Shown here in pieces: positions 1 to 7,436 of a stretch of DNA of 64,000 nucleotides. Within the stretch, counting starts at the first letter, position 1, and each line of letters begins with the position of its first letter. The stretch comes from a bacterium (GTDB lineage Bacteria > Patescibacteriota > Saccharimonadia > Saccharimonadales > UBA4665): positions 1 to 64,000 of the forward strand of contig JAJYDV010000004.1 of NCBI GenBank assembly GCA_021777375.1, written 5' to 3'. The notes under the pieces were generated by a model. That model was given only the letters and a program-made list of their open reading frames with translations, was not told the DNA's origin and did not search any database. Made by a program: the position numbers and the translations under genes.

Positions 1-1104
1 TCCGGGGCACTAAGCATTGGCACTACTACGGCTACTGCCGTAACCATTGGTAACGTAACCAATACTGCCACAACCTCACTCATTGCTAACACCACCATTA
101 ACGTTGGCAACAATGCTAATAACAAAACCATCAACCTAGGAGCTACTGCAGCTACTGCTAACACTACAGCACTAAACCTTGCAACTTCTACCGGAGCCGC
201 TCAAACCATTGACATAGGCGGCACTGGAGCCGGTGCTGGCTCTAATGCCTCTACTACTATAAACATCCAAGCTGGAGCCACTAACCTCAACATTACTAGC
301 TCAGGCGCAACCTTACAGACCTTTACCAACTCCACTACAGCCTTCCAGATCCAGAACGCAAGCAGTTATGATGTGGTTACGGCGGACACAAGTAGCAACC
401 AATTGTTGCTAGGTTCAACCACGCACTTAAGCGGTCAAGTGGCGTTTGCTAACTCCACAAACAGTAATTTAGTGTCTCTTAATGTAGCAGCTGGTTCAGC
501 TGCATATACGCTCACTTTGCCATCAATCTCCCCGTCACTTAGCCAGTGCCTAGAATCAGGTTCATCTACAGCTGGACTTTTGCAGTGGGCTTCCTGCTCG
601 GGCGGATCATCTAGCAGGGTTGAGAAGATAGTGTTGACTCCTGAATATGCCAATGCAGTACTTGATTCAGCTAGCGATGCATCGTGCGCTAGCGCCAATA
701 CTGGAACAATGACCAGTGGTCTGTATAACAGCGGTTCCACCTTTCAAAACTATTACAAATGGGCTGGTGGACAGACCGGTACTCAGTGTTATGACGTTGT
801 GGTACAGATACCGATTCCTGCTGGTTTCACCAGCTGGTCGGCTGCACCGACCATTAGTGGTTACAGTTCGGATGGTACAGCCGCCCTGAATGTCGATGTT
901 CGCGACACTACCGGCACTCTGGACGGTACAGCTTACCAAGCAGTTACACTAGGCACTGGAACTTGGACAACTGCAACTCTAGGATCGCTTACGGGCACTT
1001 ACACACCAGGAGGAATGATGACTATGCGGATCCGGATGAGCGCATCAACTACGGATTATGTCGAACTCGGTACCATTACCCTAAGCTACAACAACACGTA
1101 CTAG
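1..1104 (+). CDS. Large repetitive surface protein, C-terminal part (5' end outside window)
   Basis: The frame is open from base 1 to the TAG at 1102, so this is the last 367 residues of a longer gene. Residues 1 to about 110 are Thr/Ala/Asn-rich with short recurring units of the type TIxIG and INVG, as in beta-helical or tail-fibre-like stalks. A segment reading AFQIQNASSYDVVTADTSSN follows; a motif of this shape (F.IQNA...DT..N) recurs in CPR surface proteins. The last 170 residues form a distinct domain with a few cysteines and many Gly/Thr/Tyr, perhaps a head or binding domain. No membrane anchor is visible in this part. The role is inferred to be an extracellular adhesin or stalk; the family is not identified. 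Confidence 0.75.
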   Translation, partial: SGALSIGTTTATAVTIGNVTNTATTSLIANTTINVGNNANNKTINLGATAATANTTALNLATSTGAAQTIDIGGTGAGAGSNASTTINIQAGATNLNITSSGATLQTFTNSTTAFQIQNASSYDVVTADTSSNQLLLGSTTHLSGQVAFANSTNSNLVSLNVAAGSAAYTLTLPSISPSLSQCLESGSSTAGLLQWASCSGGSSSRVEKIVLTPEYANAVLDSASDASCASANTGTMTSGLYNSGSTFQNYYKWAGGQTGTQCYDVVVQIPIPAGFTSWSAAPTISGYSSDGTAALNVDVRDTTGTLDGTAYQAVTLGTGTWTTATLGSLTGTYTPGGMMTMRIRMSASTTDYVELGTITLSYNNTY

Positions 1105-1108
1105 AATG

Positions 1109-1137
1109 GGGTCTAAAGGCTGCACCTTTAGATACCC
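1109..1137 (+). terminator. Hairpin just after the surface-protein gene
   Basis: CTAAAGG (1113-1119) pairs with CCTTTAG (1125-1131), and GGGT can pair with ACCC outside it. The hairpin begins 5 nt after the stop codon, where a terminator is expected, but no clear U-run follows, so termination is uncertain. Confidence 0.4.
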
Positions 1138-1230
1138 TATAGCGTGCAGAAACCCAAATAGATCGTAGACAATACTAACTTGTAAAATAGTTATGGAACT
1201 AAAAAAACTAATCTACGAATAGAGACAAAT

Positions 1231-1548
1231 ATGTCTAACCGTGTCGGATCATCTGCGATCTATACATCAATTCTACCAACAGGAACCAACTTACGCTCAG
1301 TAAGTTTAAGTAGAGAAGCAAAACACAGGCTTATGGTAATTGAATACTACCTAGGATGCCGTAGCGTATCACTAACCTGTAGACACTTCGGTATTTGTTG
1401 CAGCTACTTCTACAAATGATATAAACGTTTTAATCCTCATAACCTAAAGTCACAAGAAAGCCAGAGCTGTAAACCTCATAGGGTTAGGCCGGTTACCTTT
1501 TATGTTGCAAAGGTGTTGAGATATTACGCAGCTATTGTAAATATATAA
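1231..1548 (+). pseudogene. Remnant of a transposase N-terminal helix-turn-helix (IS481/IS3-like)
   Basis: An ORF of 62 codons (1231-1419) ends at a TGA and the same frame then continues for 42 more codons to a TAA at 1546. Joined, it reads like the start of an integrase-type transposase: a helix-turn-helix with CRHFGICCSYFYK, the TGA, then YKRF, followed by HNLKSQ and KPHRVR. In such transposases the TGA position is normally Trp (FYKW.KRF), so a TGG to TGA nonsense change is the simplest reading. The DDE catalytic core is absent because the frame stops after about 105 codons. The fragment is dead and the original element cannot be named more closely. Confidence 0.65.
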
Positions 1549-1569
1549 TGTTATGGTAAAATATGTTTT

Positions 1570-2142
1570 ATGATCAGGAGTCGGCATCTACATTTCATTA
1601 TAGGAATGGGCTTGGCTATAATTTTAGTCATCGTATTGCTTGCTCTCATTATTTTTCAGCACAGTGGTCCCAAGGTGAAGACTCCGTTAGTAATGGCTTC
1701 TTATGCCAATAATCGAACAGCCCAAGTAGCCATGCTTATTGACGGTCCGGTAAACGCAGTCTCTTTGCACAACCAGGTTCAAGTGGTAGTTACTAATTCA
1801 GTCACTACTTTTAATATTTTTGTCGGATACGACGATCAACTTGTCTCAACTCACAGTTATCCTATGACCGTAGCCTCTTTTCACGTTTTTCTTCGTTCGC
1901 TAGAGTTCGCCAATTTTAATAGCGGTTCTAACAACCCATCTCTAAGTCAGGCTAGTGGCTACTGCCCGACCGGCGATAGGTATATTTTTAGTTTTGATGT
2001 CAATAGCCGACAAGTTGAGCGCTATTGGGCTACTAACTGCGCCGGTCCTCACACTTATTACGGAGACCTTAGCCTAACCCTAGCCTTGTTTCAGGCTCAG
2101 GTTCCGAATTACCAAGACATGATCAGCTCTCTAAACCTCTAG
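1570..2142 (+). CDS. Membrane-anchored exported protein of unknown function
   Basis: 190 residues. A short basic N-terminus (MIRSRHLH) is followed by one hydrophobic helix at residues 9-30, then a soluble extracellular domain rich in Ser/Asn/Tyr with two cysteines (YCPTG and NCAGP) that could form a disulfide. I do not recognise the domain. There is no Shine-Dalgarno sequence, but TAAAAT at 1557-1562 lies 7 nt before the ATG, so the mRNA may be leaderless. Its last 4 nt overlap the convergent gene at 2139. Confidence 0.65.
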   Translation: MIRSRHLHFIIGMGLAIILVIVLLALIIFQHSGPKVKTPLVMASYANNRTAQVAMLIDGPVNAVSLHNQVQVVVTNSVTTFNIFVGYDDQLVSTHSYPMTVASFHVFLRSLEFANFNSGSNNPSLSQASGYCPTGDRYIFSFDVNSRQVERYWATNCAGPHTYYGDLSLTLALFQAQVPNYQDMISSLNL

Positions 2143-2378
2143 CCAATCCGAAACCGGATTCGTTTAGTTGTTCCTGCGGCTCGTGCGAGGGCGGGAGCAT
2201 TTAATTTTAGACTGCCAATTAAACTGGCACTACGACTAATAATAGTAATCTCTTGGTTTGATAATTTAACCGTCACATCTCGATTATCATAATTTTCAGC
2301 AACAAACGCTTTAATGGCTTTAACTTCTTCCGGAAGGGAGAAGTTCTTACTTGCCAATATTTCTGCTAATGAATCCAT
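2139..2378 (-). CDS. Small DUF721/DciA-like protein
   Basis: 79 residues. The C-terminal half (VTVKLSNQEITIISRSASLI, then LKLNAPALARA and IRFRIG) resembles the compact DUF721/DciA domain, in which a short beta-hairpin precedes an L-rich helix and a final I.F.I strand. DciA proteins load or stabilise the replicative helicase; here only the domain core is present, so function is inferred weakly. It is divergent from mutM across a 44 nt gap containing a palindrome, and convergent with the upstream gene with a 4 nt overlap. Confidence 0.45.
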   Translation of the reverse strand: MDSLAEILASKNFSLPEEVKAIKAFVAENYDNRDVTVKLSNQEITIISRSASLIGSLKLNAPALARAAGTTKRIRFRIG

Positions 2379-2393
2379 AAAATTCTAATAACA

Positions 2394-2407
2394 TTAAGTA
2401 TACTTAA
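2394..2407. promoter_or_regulatory. Perfect 14 bp palindrome in a divergent promoter region
   Basis: TTAAGTATACTTAA is a perfect palindrome in the 44 nt between the divergent small DUF721-like gene and mutM. It contains TATACT reading both ways, so it could serve as a -10 element on either strand or as an operator. Confidence 0.35.
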
Positions 2408-2422
2408 AGATAGAGAAAGTAG

Positions 2423-3334
2423 ATGCCTGAACTTCCTGAGGTTGAGACAATTAGGCGTGGCTTAGATAATTTAGTTATCGGTAAGCAGGTGAGTGCTGTG
2501 GATTTCGATACTGCTAAAAGTTTCCCAAATTCACCAAGCGATGTCAGAAAGTTTCTTATCGGCGCAAAAGTAAAAACTATCAATCGCCGTGGCAAGGCAT
2601 TAATAATCCAGCTGGACAGCGGCTACTCACTGATCATCCATTTAAGAATGACCGGACAGTTGGTTTATGACGACGGTACAACGCATTTTGGGGCAGGGCA
2701 CCCAAACGACTCACTTGTTAGTAGTTTGCCGGACAAGTCGACACGGGTTAAACTGACATTTACTGGCGGTAGCCGATTGTTTTTTAATGATCAACGTAAA
2801 TTCGGCTGGGTACGGCTATATCCCTCTTTGATGATTGATGAGATAGATTTCTTTCGGCGTCTCGGGCCGGAGCCGTTAGCTCCGGATTTCACATGGCAGA
2901 ACTTCCGCGGTCGATTATTGCTTCGCCCCCGATCGTCAATTAAGGCCACATTACTGGATCAAAGTGTTGTTGCTGGGGTGGGTAACATATATGCCGATGA
3001 GTCACTTTGGGAGGCTAGAATTCATCCGTCCACAACGGTCAACTCACTTACCGTCAAAGACTTTAAGAACCTGCACTTAGCTCTGATAAAAGTTTTAAAT
3101 TTAAGCTTAGATTACGGTGGTTCAACCGATCGAAATTATGTTAATGTCGAGGGAAAGCGGGGAAGTTACCTGGAATTTGCATCTGTTTTTAGGCGTCAGA
3201 ATCAACCTTGTCCCCGCTGTAGCATGTTAATTGAAAAGATACGCGTTGCCGGCAGAGGAACTCATTATTGTCCGCACTGCCAGAAACTTAAGCCGACAAA
3301 TAAGCGCTCAGTGTATACAATGGAGGACAAATGA
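2423..3334 (+). CDS. mutM: Formamidopyrimidine-DNA glycosylase (Fpg/MutM)
   Basis: 303 residues, typical to slightly long. The N-terminus MPELPEVE supplies the catalytic Pro and Glu after Met removal. The beta-lyase core motif GVGNIYADE is present, and the C-terminal zinc finger is complete (CPRC and CPHC flanking VAGRGTHY). It removes 8-oxoguanine and other oxidised purines in base-excision repair. TATACT at 2398-2403 with a purine-rich AGAGAAAG before the ATG suggests its own promoter and a weak Shine-Dalgarno. It overlaps holA by ATGA, so the two are translationally coupled. Confidence 0.95.
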   Translation: MPELPEVETIRRGLDNLVIGKQVSAVDFDTAKSFPNSPSDVRKFLIGAKVKTINRRGKALIIQLDSGYSLIIHLRMTGQLVYDDGTTHFGAGHPNDSLVSSLPDKSTRVKLTFTGGSRLFFNDQRKFGWVRLYPSLMIDEIDFFRRLGPEPLAPDFTWQNFRGRLLLRPRSSIKATLLDQSVVAGVGNIYADESLWEARIHPSTTVNSLTVKDFKNLHLALIKVLNLSLDYGGSTDRNYVNVEGKRGSYLEFASVFRRQNQPCPRCSMLIEKIRVAGRGTHYCPHCQKLKPTNKRSVYTMEDK

Positions 3335-4281
3335 GCGTAACTACACTTTGCGGTACAAATCGCTATGAGATTTGGCGCGAGCTGAATTCCCGAATCCAGC
3401 AGTTCCTGGATACGAATCATAATCCGGAAGGTATTGAACGCCTCGACGCTTCTGAGCTAGAAATTGAAAAGGCCGGGGAATTCATTGCCCAGCTCGGAGC
3501 ACCTTCTTTGTTTGCGAAAGAGAGACTAGTGATTATTCGTTCACTAAGCGAAAACAGCGAGCTAAGCCAAAAGTTTATTGATTGGCTGGATCTGCACCCG
3601 AAAGATAATCAAGAAGGCGTGCAAGTAATAATTTTTGAGCCTAATCTGGATGGACGTGTCAAGTTGTATAAAGCGCTTAAAGACGAGACTGACTTTAAAG
3701 AAGTTTTTCCTTTAAATGAGCCTTTGCTATCACATTGGCTGGATGAGTACGTTCGCAGTAACGGCGGAAGCATAAGTAAGGATGCTGCTTCTTATTTGAT
3801 TAATCTGGCTGGAAGTGATCAACAAAGGCTAGTTTCTGAAATTGACAAGCTCCTGACATATAATCCGGTTATCTCTAAATCGACAATCGATACTTTGGTT
3901 GAGCCTGGAATTGAGAGTGATACATTCGAATTAGCTGCAGCAGTATTTGCACGTAACGACCGGGCGAAAGCTTTACGACTTTACCAGGAACAGCGTGATT
4001 TACGGGTTGAGCCAATTCTTATCATCGGCTCGTTAGCCTGGCAACTACATATGCTGACTCTAATTAAAACGTCTCGAGAAAATAGTAGTGTAGAGGAAAT
4101 TGCTCAAGATTCAGGATTTAACTCTTGGTCAATTTCAAAAGCAATGCGCCTTGCCGTCTCTATAAGTTACCAGGATCTGATCGAGGCCATAGATAAGTTG
4201 TCACTTATTGATAGAAAAAGTAAATCAGTGAGCGGTTACAATACTGATGATGCGTTAAAACACTTTTTACTAAGTATCTAA
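3331..4281 (+). CDS. holA: DNA polymerase III delta subunit (HolA)
   Basis: 316 residues with the family order: degenerate AAA+ N-terminal domain (TTLCGTNRYEIWRELN), a middle region with FAKERLVIIRSLSEN, and an alpha-helical C-terminal collar domain. It opens the sliding clamp as part of the clamp loader. The start overlaps the mutM stop (ATGA) and the 3' end overlaps convergent rpsT by 4 nt. Assignment rests on the overall pattern (F...RLV.I) and length, not on catalytic motifs, as the family has none. Confidence 0.85.
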   Translation: MSVTTLCGTNRYEIWRELNSRIQQFLDTNHNPEGIERLDASELEIEKAGEFIAQLGAPSLFAKERLVIIRSLSENSELSQKFIDWLDLHPKDNQEGVQVIIFEPNLDGRVKLYKALKDETDFKEVFPLNEPLLSHWLDEYVRSNGGSISKDAASYLINLAGSDQQRLVSEIDKLLTYNPVISKSTIDTLVEPGIESDTFELAAAVFARNDRAKALRLYQEQRDLRVEPILIIGSLAWQLHMLTLIKTSRENSSVEEIAQDSGFNSWSISKAMRLAVSISYQDLIEAIDKLSLIDRKSKSVSGYNTDDALKHFLLSI

Positions 4282-4613
4282 GCTTTTTTATTCTTAACTG
4301 CAGGTTGCTTTTTAGGGGTCGCAACCTTTTTAGTAGTCTTTTTTGTTGCAGTTTTGGCAGGAGTAAATTTAACATTAGCTTGCTTGCTAACTGCTGCAGC
4401 TCGCTGTTTAAGTCGAGCGGCTTTGCGTTTACTAATTAATTTCTTCTTAAGAGCGATATCCACCCGGCTCTGAGCCTTAGAATGAGTTTCGGTGCTAGGC
4501 TTAGCCCCAAGGTTCTTGAGAGCAACTTTTAGACCGCGTTTAGTTTTAGTATTTCGAATAGCTGCTTTACGAGCAACGCGCACTCTTTTCTTGGCTGATT
4601 TAATGATTGGCAT
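4278..4613 (-). CDS. rpsT: 30S ribosomal protein S20
   Basis: 111 residues. The N-terminus MPIIKSAKKRVRVARKAAIR, followed by a long basic helical pair, is typical of S20. A Lys/Ala/Thr-rich C-terminal tail of about 25 residues exceeds the usual 85-90. There is no clear Shine-Dalgarno; a small hairpin (TGAAG/CTTCA, 4622-4636) lies 8 nt before the start, which could matter for autoregulation, a known property of S20 genes. TATAGT on the minus strand near 4660 is a candidate -10. Confidence 0.9.
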   Translation of the reverse strand: MPIIKSAKKRVRVARKAAIRNTKTKRGLKVALKNLGAKPSTETHSKAQSRVDIALKKKLISKRKAARLKQRAAAVSKQANVKFTPAKTATKKTTKKVATPKKQPAVKNKKA

Positions 4614-4765
4614 AATTTTAGTGAAGTCCCGCTTCAGTTAGATTAATTACGGCTTATTACTATACAAGAGGATATATTGATGTTGCAAATGTCATATGGA
4701 CAATTGGCCGCGAAATATGCTATCGTTATCGTTAAATAACCCTAAAACACAAATAGATAATAAGC

Positions 4766-6172
4766 ATGGACAATAAAGCGCAACTAGCTGAAAAACTAAA
4801 GACGGCTAATAATGTGCTTGTCACTGTTAGTAATAGCCCTAGCGTTGATCAACTGGCAGCTTGTATTGGAATGACTATTTGGCTCAACAAAATGGGGAAA
4901 CATGCTACGGCAGTATTCAGCGGAGATATACCAAACACTCTAGAATTTCTTGAACCGGAGGATACGCTCGAAAAGAATACCGACTCACTGCGTGACTTTA
5001 TAATCGCACTTGATAAAAGTAAGGCCGACAAACTTCGCTATAAAGTCGAAGATCGGGTAGTAAAAATATTTATAACTCCGTATCGGACTAGCTTAAGTGC
5101 AGCTGATTTGGAATTTAGTCAGGGCGACTTTAATATCGATGCGATTGTAGCGATTGGCGTGACCAAGCAGGAGGACTTGGACCAAGCAATTACTGCCCAC
5201 GGTCGTATACTTCATGACGCCGTCGTGGCAACTATCAATACTAAAGAGTCAGGAGATATCGGTTCAATTAACTGGCGAGATGGTTCATCGAGTAGTCTTT
5301 GTGAGCTAGTTTATGACCTTTGCCAGGTGATCGATGCCAAACAAATTGATCCTCAAATTGCTACCGCCCTACTAACTGGTATCGTAGCTGAAACTAACCG
5401 TTTTAGTAACGACCGTACGACGCCAAATACCATGAGTACAGCTGCAGCCTTAATGGCCGCTGGCGCAAATCAACAATTGGTAGCGAATAAACTGTCCGAC
5501 AACTTAAGACCGCCGCAAGCTAAGACCGCCGCAAAAAGCGAGGACGGGACTCTTCAAATAGGCCATACAGAGCCCGCAAAGCCACCTGAAGTCGCCGTTC
5601 CGGTTTCTAATAATACATCCTCTCATGATCCTAATAATGAAAAGTCTTCACCGAGCCGAATGATCACCGAACCACCCATGCTCGGTGGACAATTGACCGC
5701 AAACTCGCTTGATCAAAACCAACTTGAACCGTCAACTGATCCCTTAAGCTTGCCACCAGTAGATACGGCCCAGCTTCTTAAAAATGAACCATTGACACCT
5801 ATTGTCGGGGAGCCGCAACCAAATGACATACCCATAGTTCAGCCAGCACCTGGGCCTGCGGAAGACCGAAATCTACCATTTTCAGAAGGCGGGATTGATA
5901 AAGAAAACCAGACACTGAGTGAACTAGAGCGGGCGGTAGGCAGCTCACATCTAAACAACACCCAAAATCTGTCAGTTTCTGAGCAAGACGACAGTAGTAC
6001 CGGTTCCAATCAGCCACCTTCAGAGTCCGACAGAGACAAATCACTCCAGTTTAATCCGGCTAATTTCGGCATTGATGACGATTCGGAAATTTCAGCTGAC
6101 ACACCACCACAAGTTCCGCCACCTATCATTTCACCGGACTTTCTTCCCCCTGAACCTCCCCCCGGTATATAG
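4766..6172 (+). CDS. DHH-family phosphoesterase-like protein with a disordered tail
   Basis: 468 residues. Residues 1-240 have the DHH/nanoRNase fold signature (LVTVSNSPSVDQLAACIGM, later NWRDGSSSSLCELVYDL and TALLTGIVAETNRFSN). Position next to truB fits the RecJ-like/NrnA-like gene often found between rbfA and truB in bacteria. The first metal motif is degenerate: the usual SH.NPDGDA is NSPSVDQ, keeping one Asp only. Residues 250-468 are a Pro/Asn/Ser-rich, probably disordered tail. It is either an altered enzyme or a catalytically dead scaffold. truB follows with essentially no gap. Confidence 0.7.
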   Translation: MDNKAQLAEKLKTANNVLVTVSNSPSVDQLAACIGMTIWLNKMGKHATAVFSGDIPNTLEFLEPEDTLEKNTDSLRDFIIALDKSKADKLRYKVEDRVVKIFITPYRTSLSAADLEFSQGDFNIDAIVAIGVTKQEDLDQAITAHGRILHDAVVATINTKESGDIGSINWRDGSSSSLCELVYDLCQVIDAKQIDPQIATALLTGIVAETNRFSNDRTTPNTMSTAAALMAAGANQQLVANKLSDNLRPPQAKTAAKSEDGTLQIGHTEPAKPPEVAVPVSNNTSSHDPNNEKSSPSRMITEPPMLGGQLTANSLDQNQLEPSTDPLSLPPVDTAQLLKNEPLTPIVGEPQPNDIPIVQPAPGPAEDRNLPFSEGGIDKENQTLSELERAVGSSHLNNTQNLSVSEQDDSSTGSNQPPSESDRDKSLQFNPANFGIDDDSEISADTPPQVPPPIISPDFLPPEPPPGI

Positions 6173-6178
6173 TTGATT

Positions 6179-6874
6179 ATGGAGGGGTTGCTCCTAGTTG
6201 ATAAACCTGCCGGTTGGACCAGTTTCGATGTAGTTAAATATGTGCGTGGTTTAGTCGCTCGGGCCAGTAGCAAACCGCACAGAAAGATTAAAGTTGGACA
6301 TACTGGTACCTTGGATCCTTTTGCAACCGGACTACTCATACTTTTGATCGGTAAAACCTATACCTCTCGCTCCGAGCAAATGCTCAAGCAGGATAAGTCA
6401 TATCAGGCCATTATGGAGTTTGGTCACACCAGTAGTACAGGAGATCCAGAGGGAAAGTTAACTGAATCAAATCCTAATTCGCTGCATCCTGAAACAGACG
6501 AACTGCTTAAAGCACTAGCTAGTTTTAAGGGTAATATCTTACAAACTCCACCAGCCTTTTCGGCTATAAAAGTTAATGGAGTCCGGTCCTATAAGTTAGC
6601 CAGGCAAAACCAAGAGGTTGAACTTAATGCTAGAGAGGTGAACGTTAAAACCTTAGAGTTAATTAGCTATAACTATCCTCAAGCCGAAATTAGAACAACT
6701 GTATCGTCGGGAACATATATTCGCTCTCTGGTTCAAGACATTGGTTTAAGCCTTGGCGTTGGAGCATATACCAAAGAACTGCGCCGCCTATCCATAGGAA
6801 GTTATTCAATTGATTACGCGAAACAAATCGAACAAATTAACGAACAAACAATTGGCTCATTTTTGATCACCTAA
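6179..6874 (+). CDS. truB: tRNA pseudouridine-55 synthase (TruB)
   Basis: 231 residues from the ATG at 6179. A TTG at 6173 is in frame, but MEGLLLVDKPAGWTSFDVV matches the usual TruB N-terminus better. The catalytic-Asp motif GHTGTLDPFATG is intact, as are PPAFSAIKVNG and RSYKLAR. It makes psi55 in the tRNA T-loop. It lacks the C-terminal PUA domain, as shorter bacterial forms do. It lies 6 nt after the DHH-like gene and upstream of rpsO and pnp, the order common in bacteria. Confidence 0.95.
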   Translation: MEGLLLVDKPAGWTSFDVVKYVRGLVARASSKPHRKIKVGHTGTLDPFATGLLILLIGKTYTSRSEQMLKQDKSYQAIMEFGHTSSTGDPEGKLTESNPNSLHPETDELLKALASFKGNILQTPPAFSAIKVNGVRSYKLARQNQEVELNAREVNVKTLELISYNYPQAEIRTTVSSGTYIRSLVQDIGLSLGVGAYTKELRRLSIGSYSIDYAKQIEQINEQTIGSFLIT

Positions 6875-6941
6875 TAATAACCTGTAACAATTCGTTACAA
6901 TCTATTGCAAAAGTAGTCAATATTTGATAGATTAGTGGGAG

Positions 6942-7208
6942 ATGATAACCAGTGAACAAAAGGCTGCAGCTATTAAGAGCGTAGCGGTCAAGACCGGAGA
7001 TACTGGCGGATCCAGTGCCCAGGTGGCCATTCTAAGTGAACGAATTAAACAGTTAACCGAACACTTAAAAGGTAATCAGCATGATTTTATGGCTAGGCGA
7101 GGATTGCTACAACTAGTCGGCAAACGCCGGCGTTTGCTTCAATATGTAGCTGGAACAGACAGCCAAAAGTATTTAGAGCTAATTTCTAAGCTCGGTATTC
7201 GCAGGTAG
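6942..7208 (+). CDS. rpsO: 30S ribosomal protein S15
   Basis: 88 residues, the standard length. GDTGGSSAQVAILSERIKQL and the H.DF..RRGLLQLVGKRRRLL block are diagnostic. It binds the 16S rRNA central domain. A Shine-Dalgarno-like GGGAG precedes the ATG, and a small hairpin (TGTAAC/GTTACA, 6883-6899) lies 43 nt before the start, in the region where S15 is known to autoregulate in other bacteria. The following 228 nt to pnp hold no convincing gene. Confidence 0.97.
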   Translation: MITSEQKAAAIKSVAVKTGDTGGSSAQVAILSERIKQLTEHLKGNQHDFMARRGLLQLVGKRRRLLQYVAGTDSQKYLELISKLGIRR

Positions 7209-7436
7209 GCCAAAAGCGGTATGTGCTTGAACCATTCTTCTTAGGGTTGTCCTTAAAGAGGGAAAGCTTGTGCACATTAAACGATAATAACGAACTAGAA
7301 ACACTTAAGGTAGAGACACAGATATATTGCGTACCAAGTCCAGCGAATTGGACCAGCACAAGCCCAATATATTTGCACCCTGCCTTAAGCGATCCCGAAG
7401 GCTTTTAGCTTGTAGGACATCAAGAAAGGAACTATT

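Noticed and set aside
1417-1419. UGA recoded as Trp or Gly
   Set aside because: mutM, pilO and others end at TGA in positions where readthrough would add unrelated residues, so UGA acts as a stop in this genome.
7223-7408. 61-residue ORF between rpsO and pnp
   Set aside because: No ribosome site, no recognisable domain and low-complexity composition; it lies in the pnp leader and is more likely untranslated.
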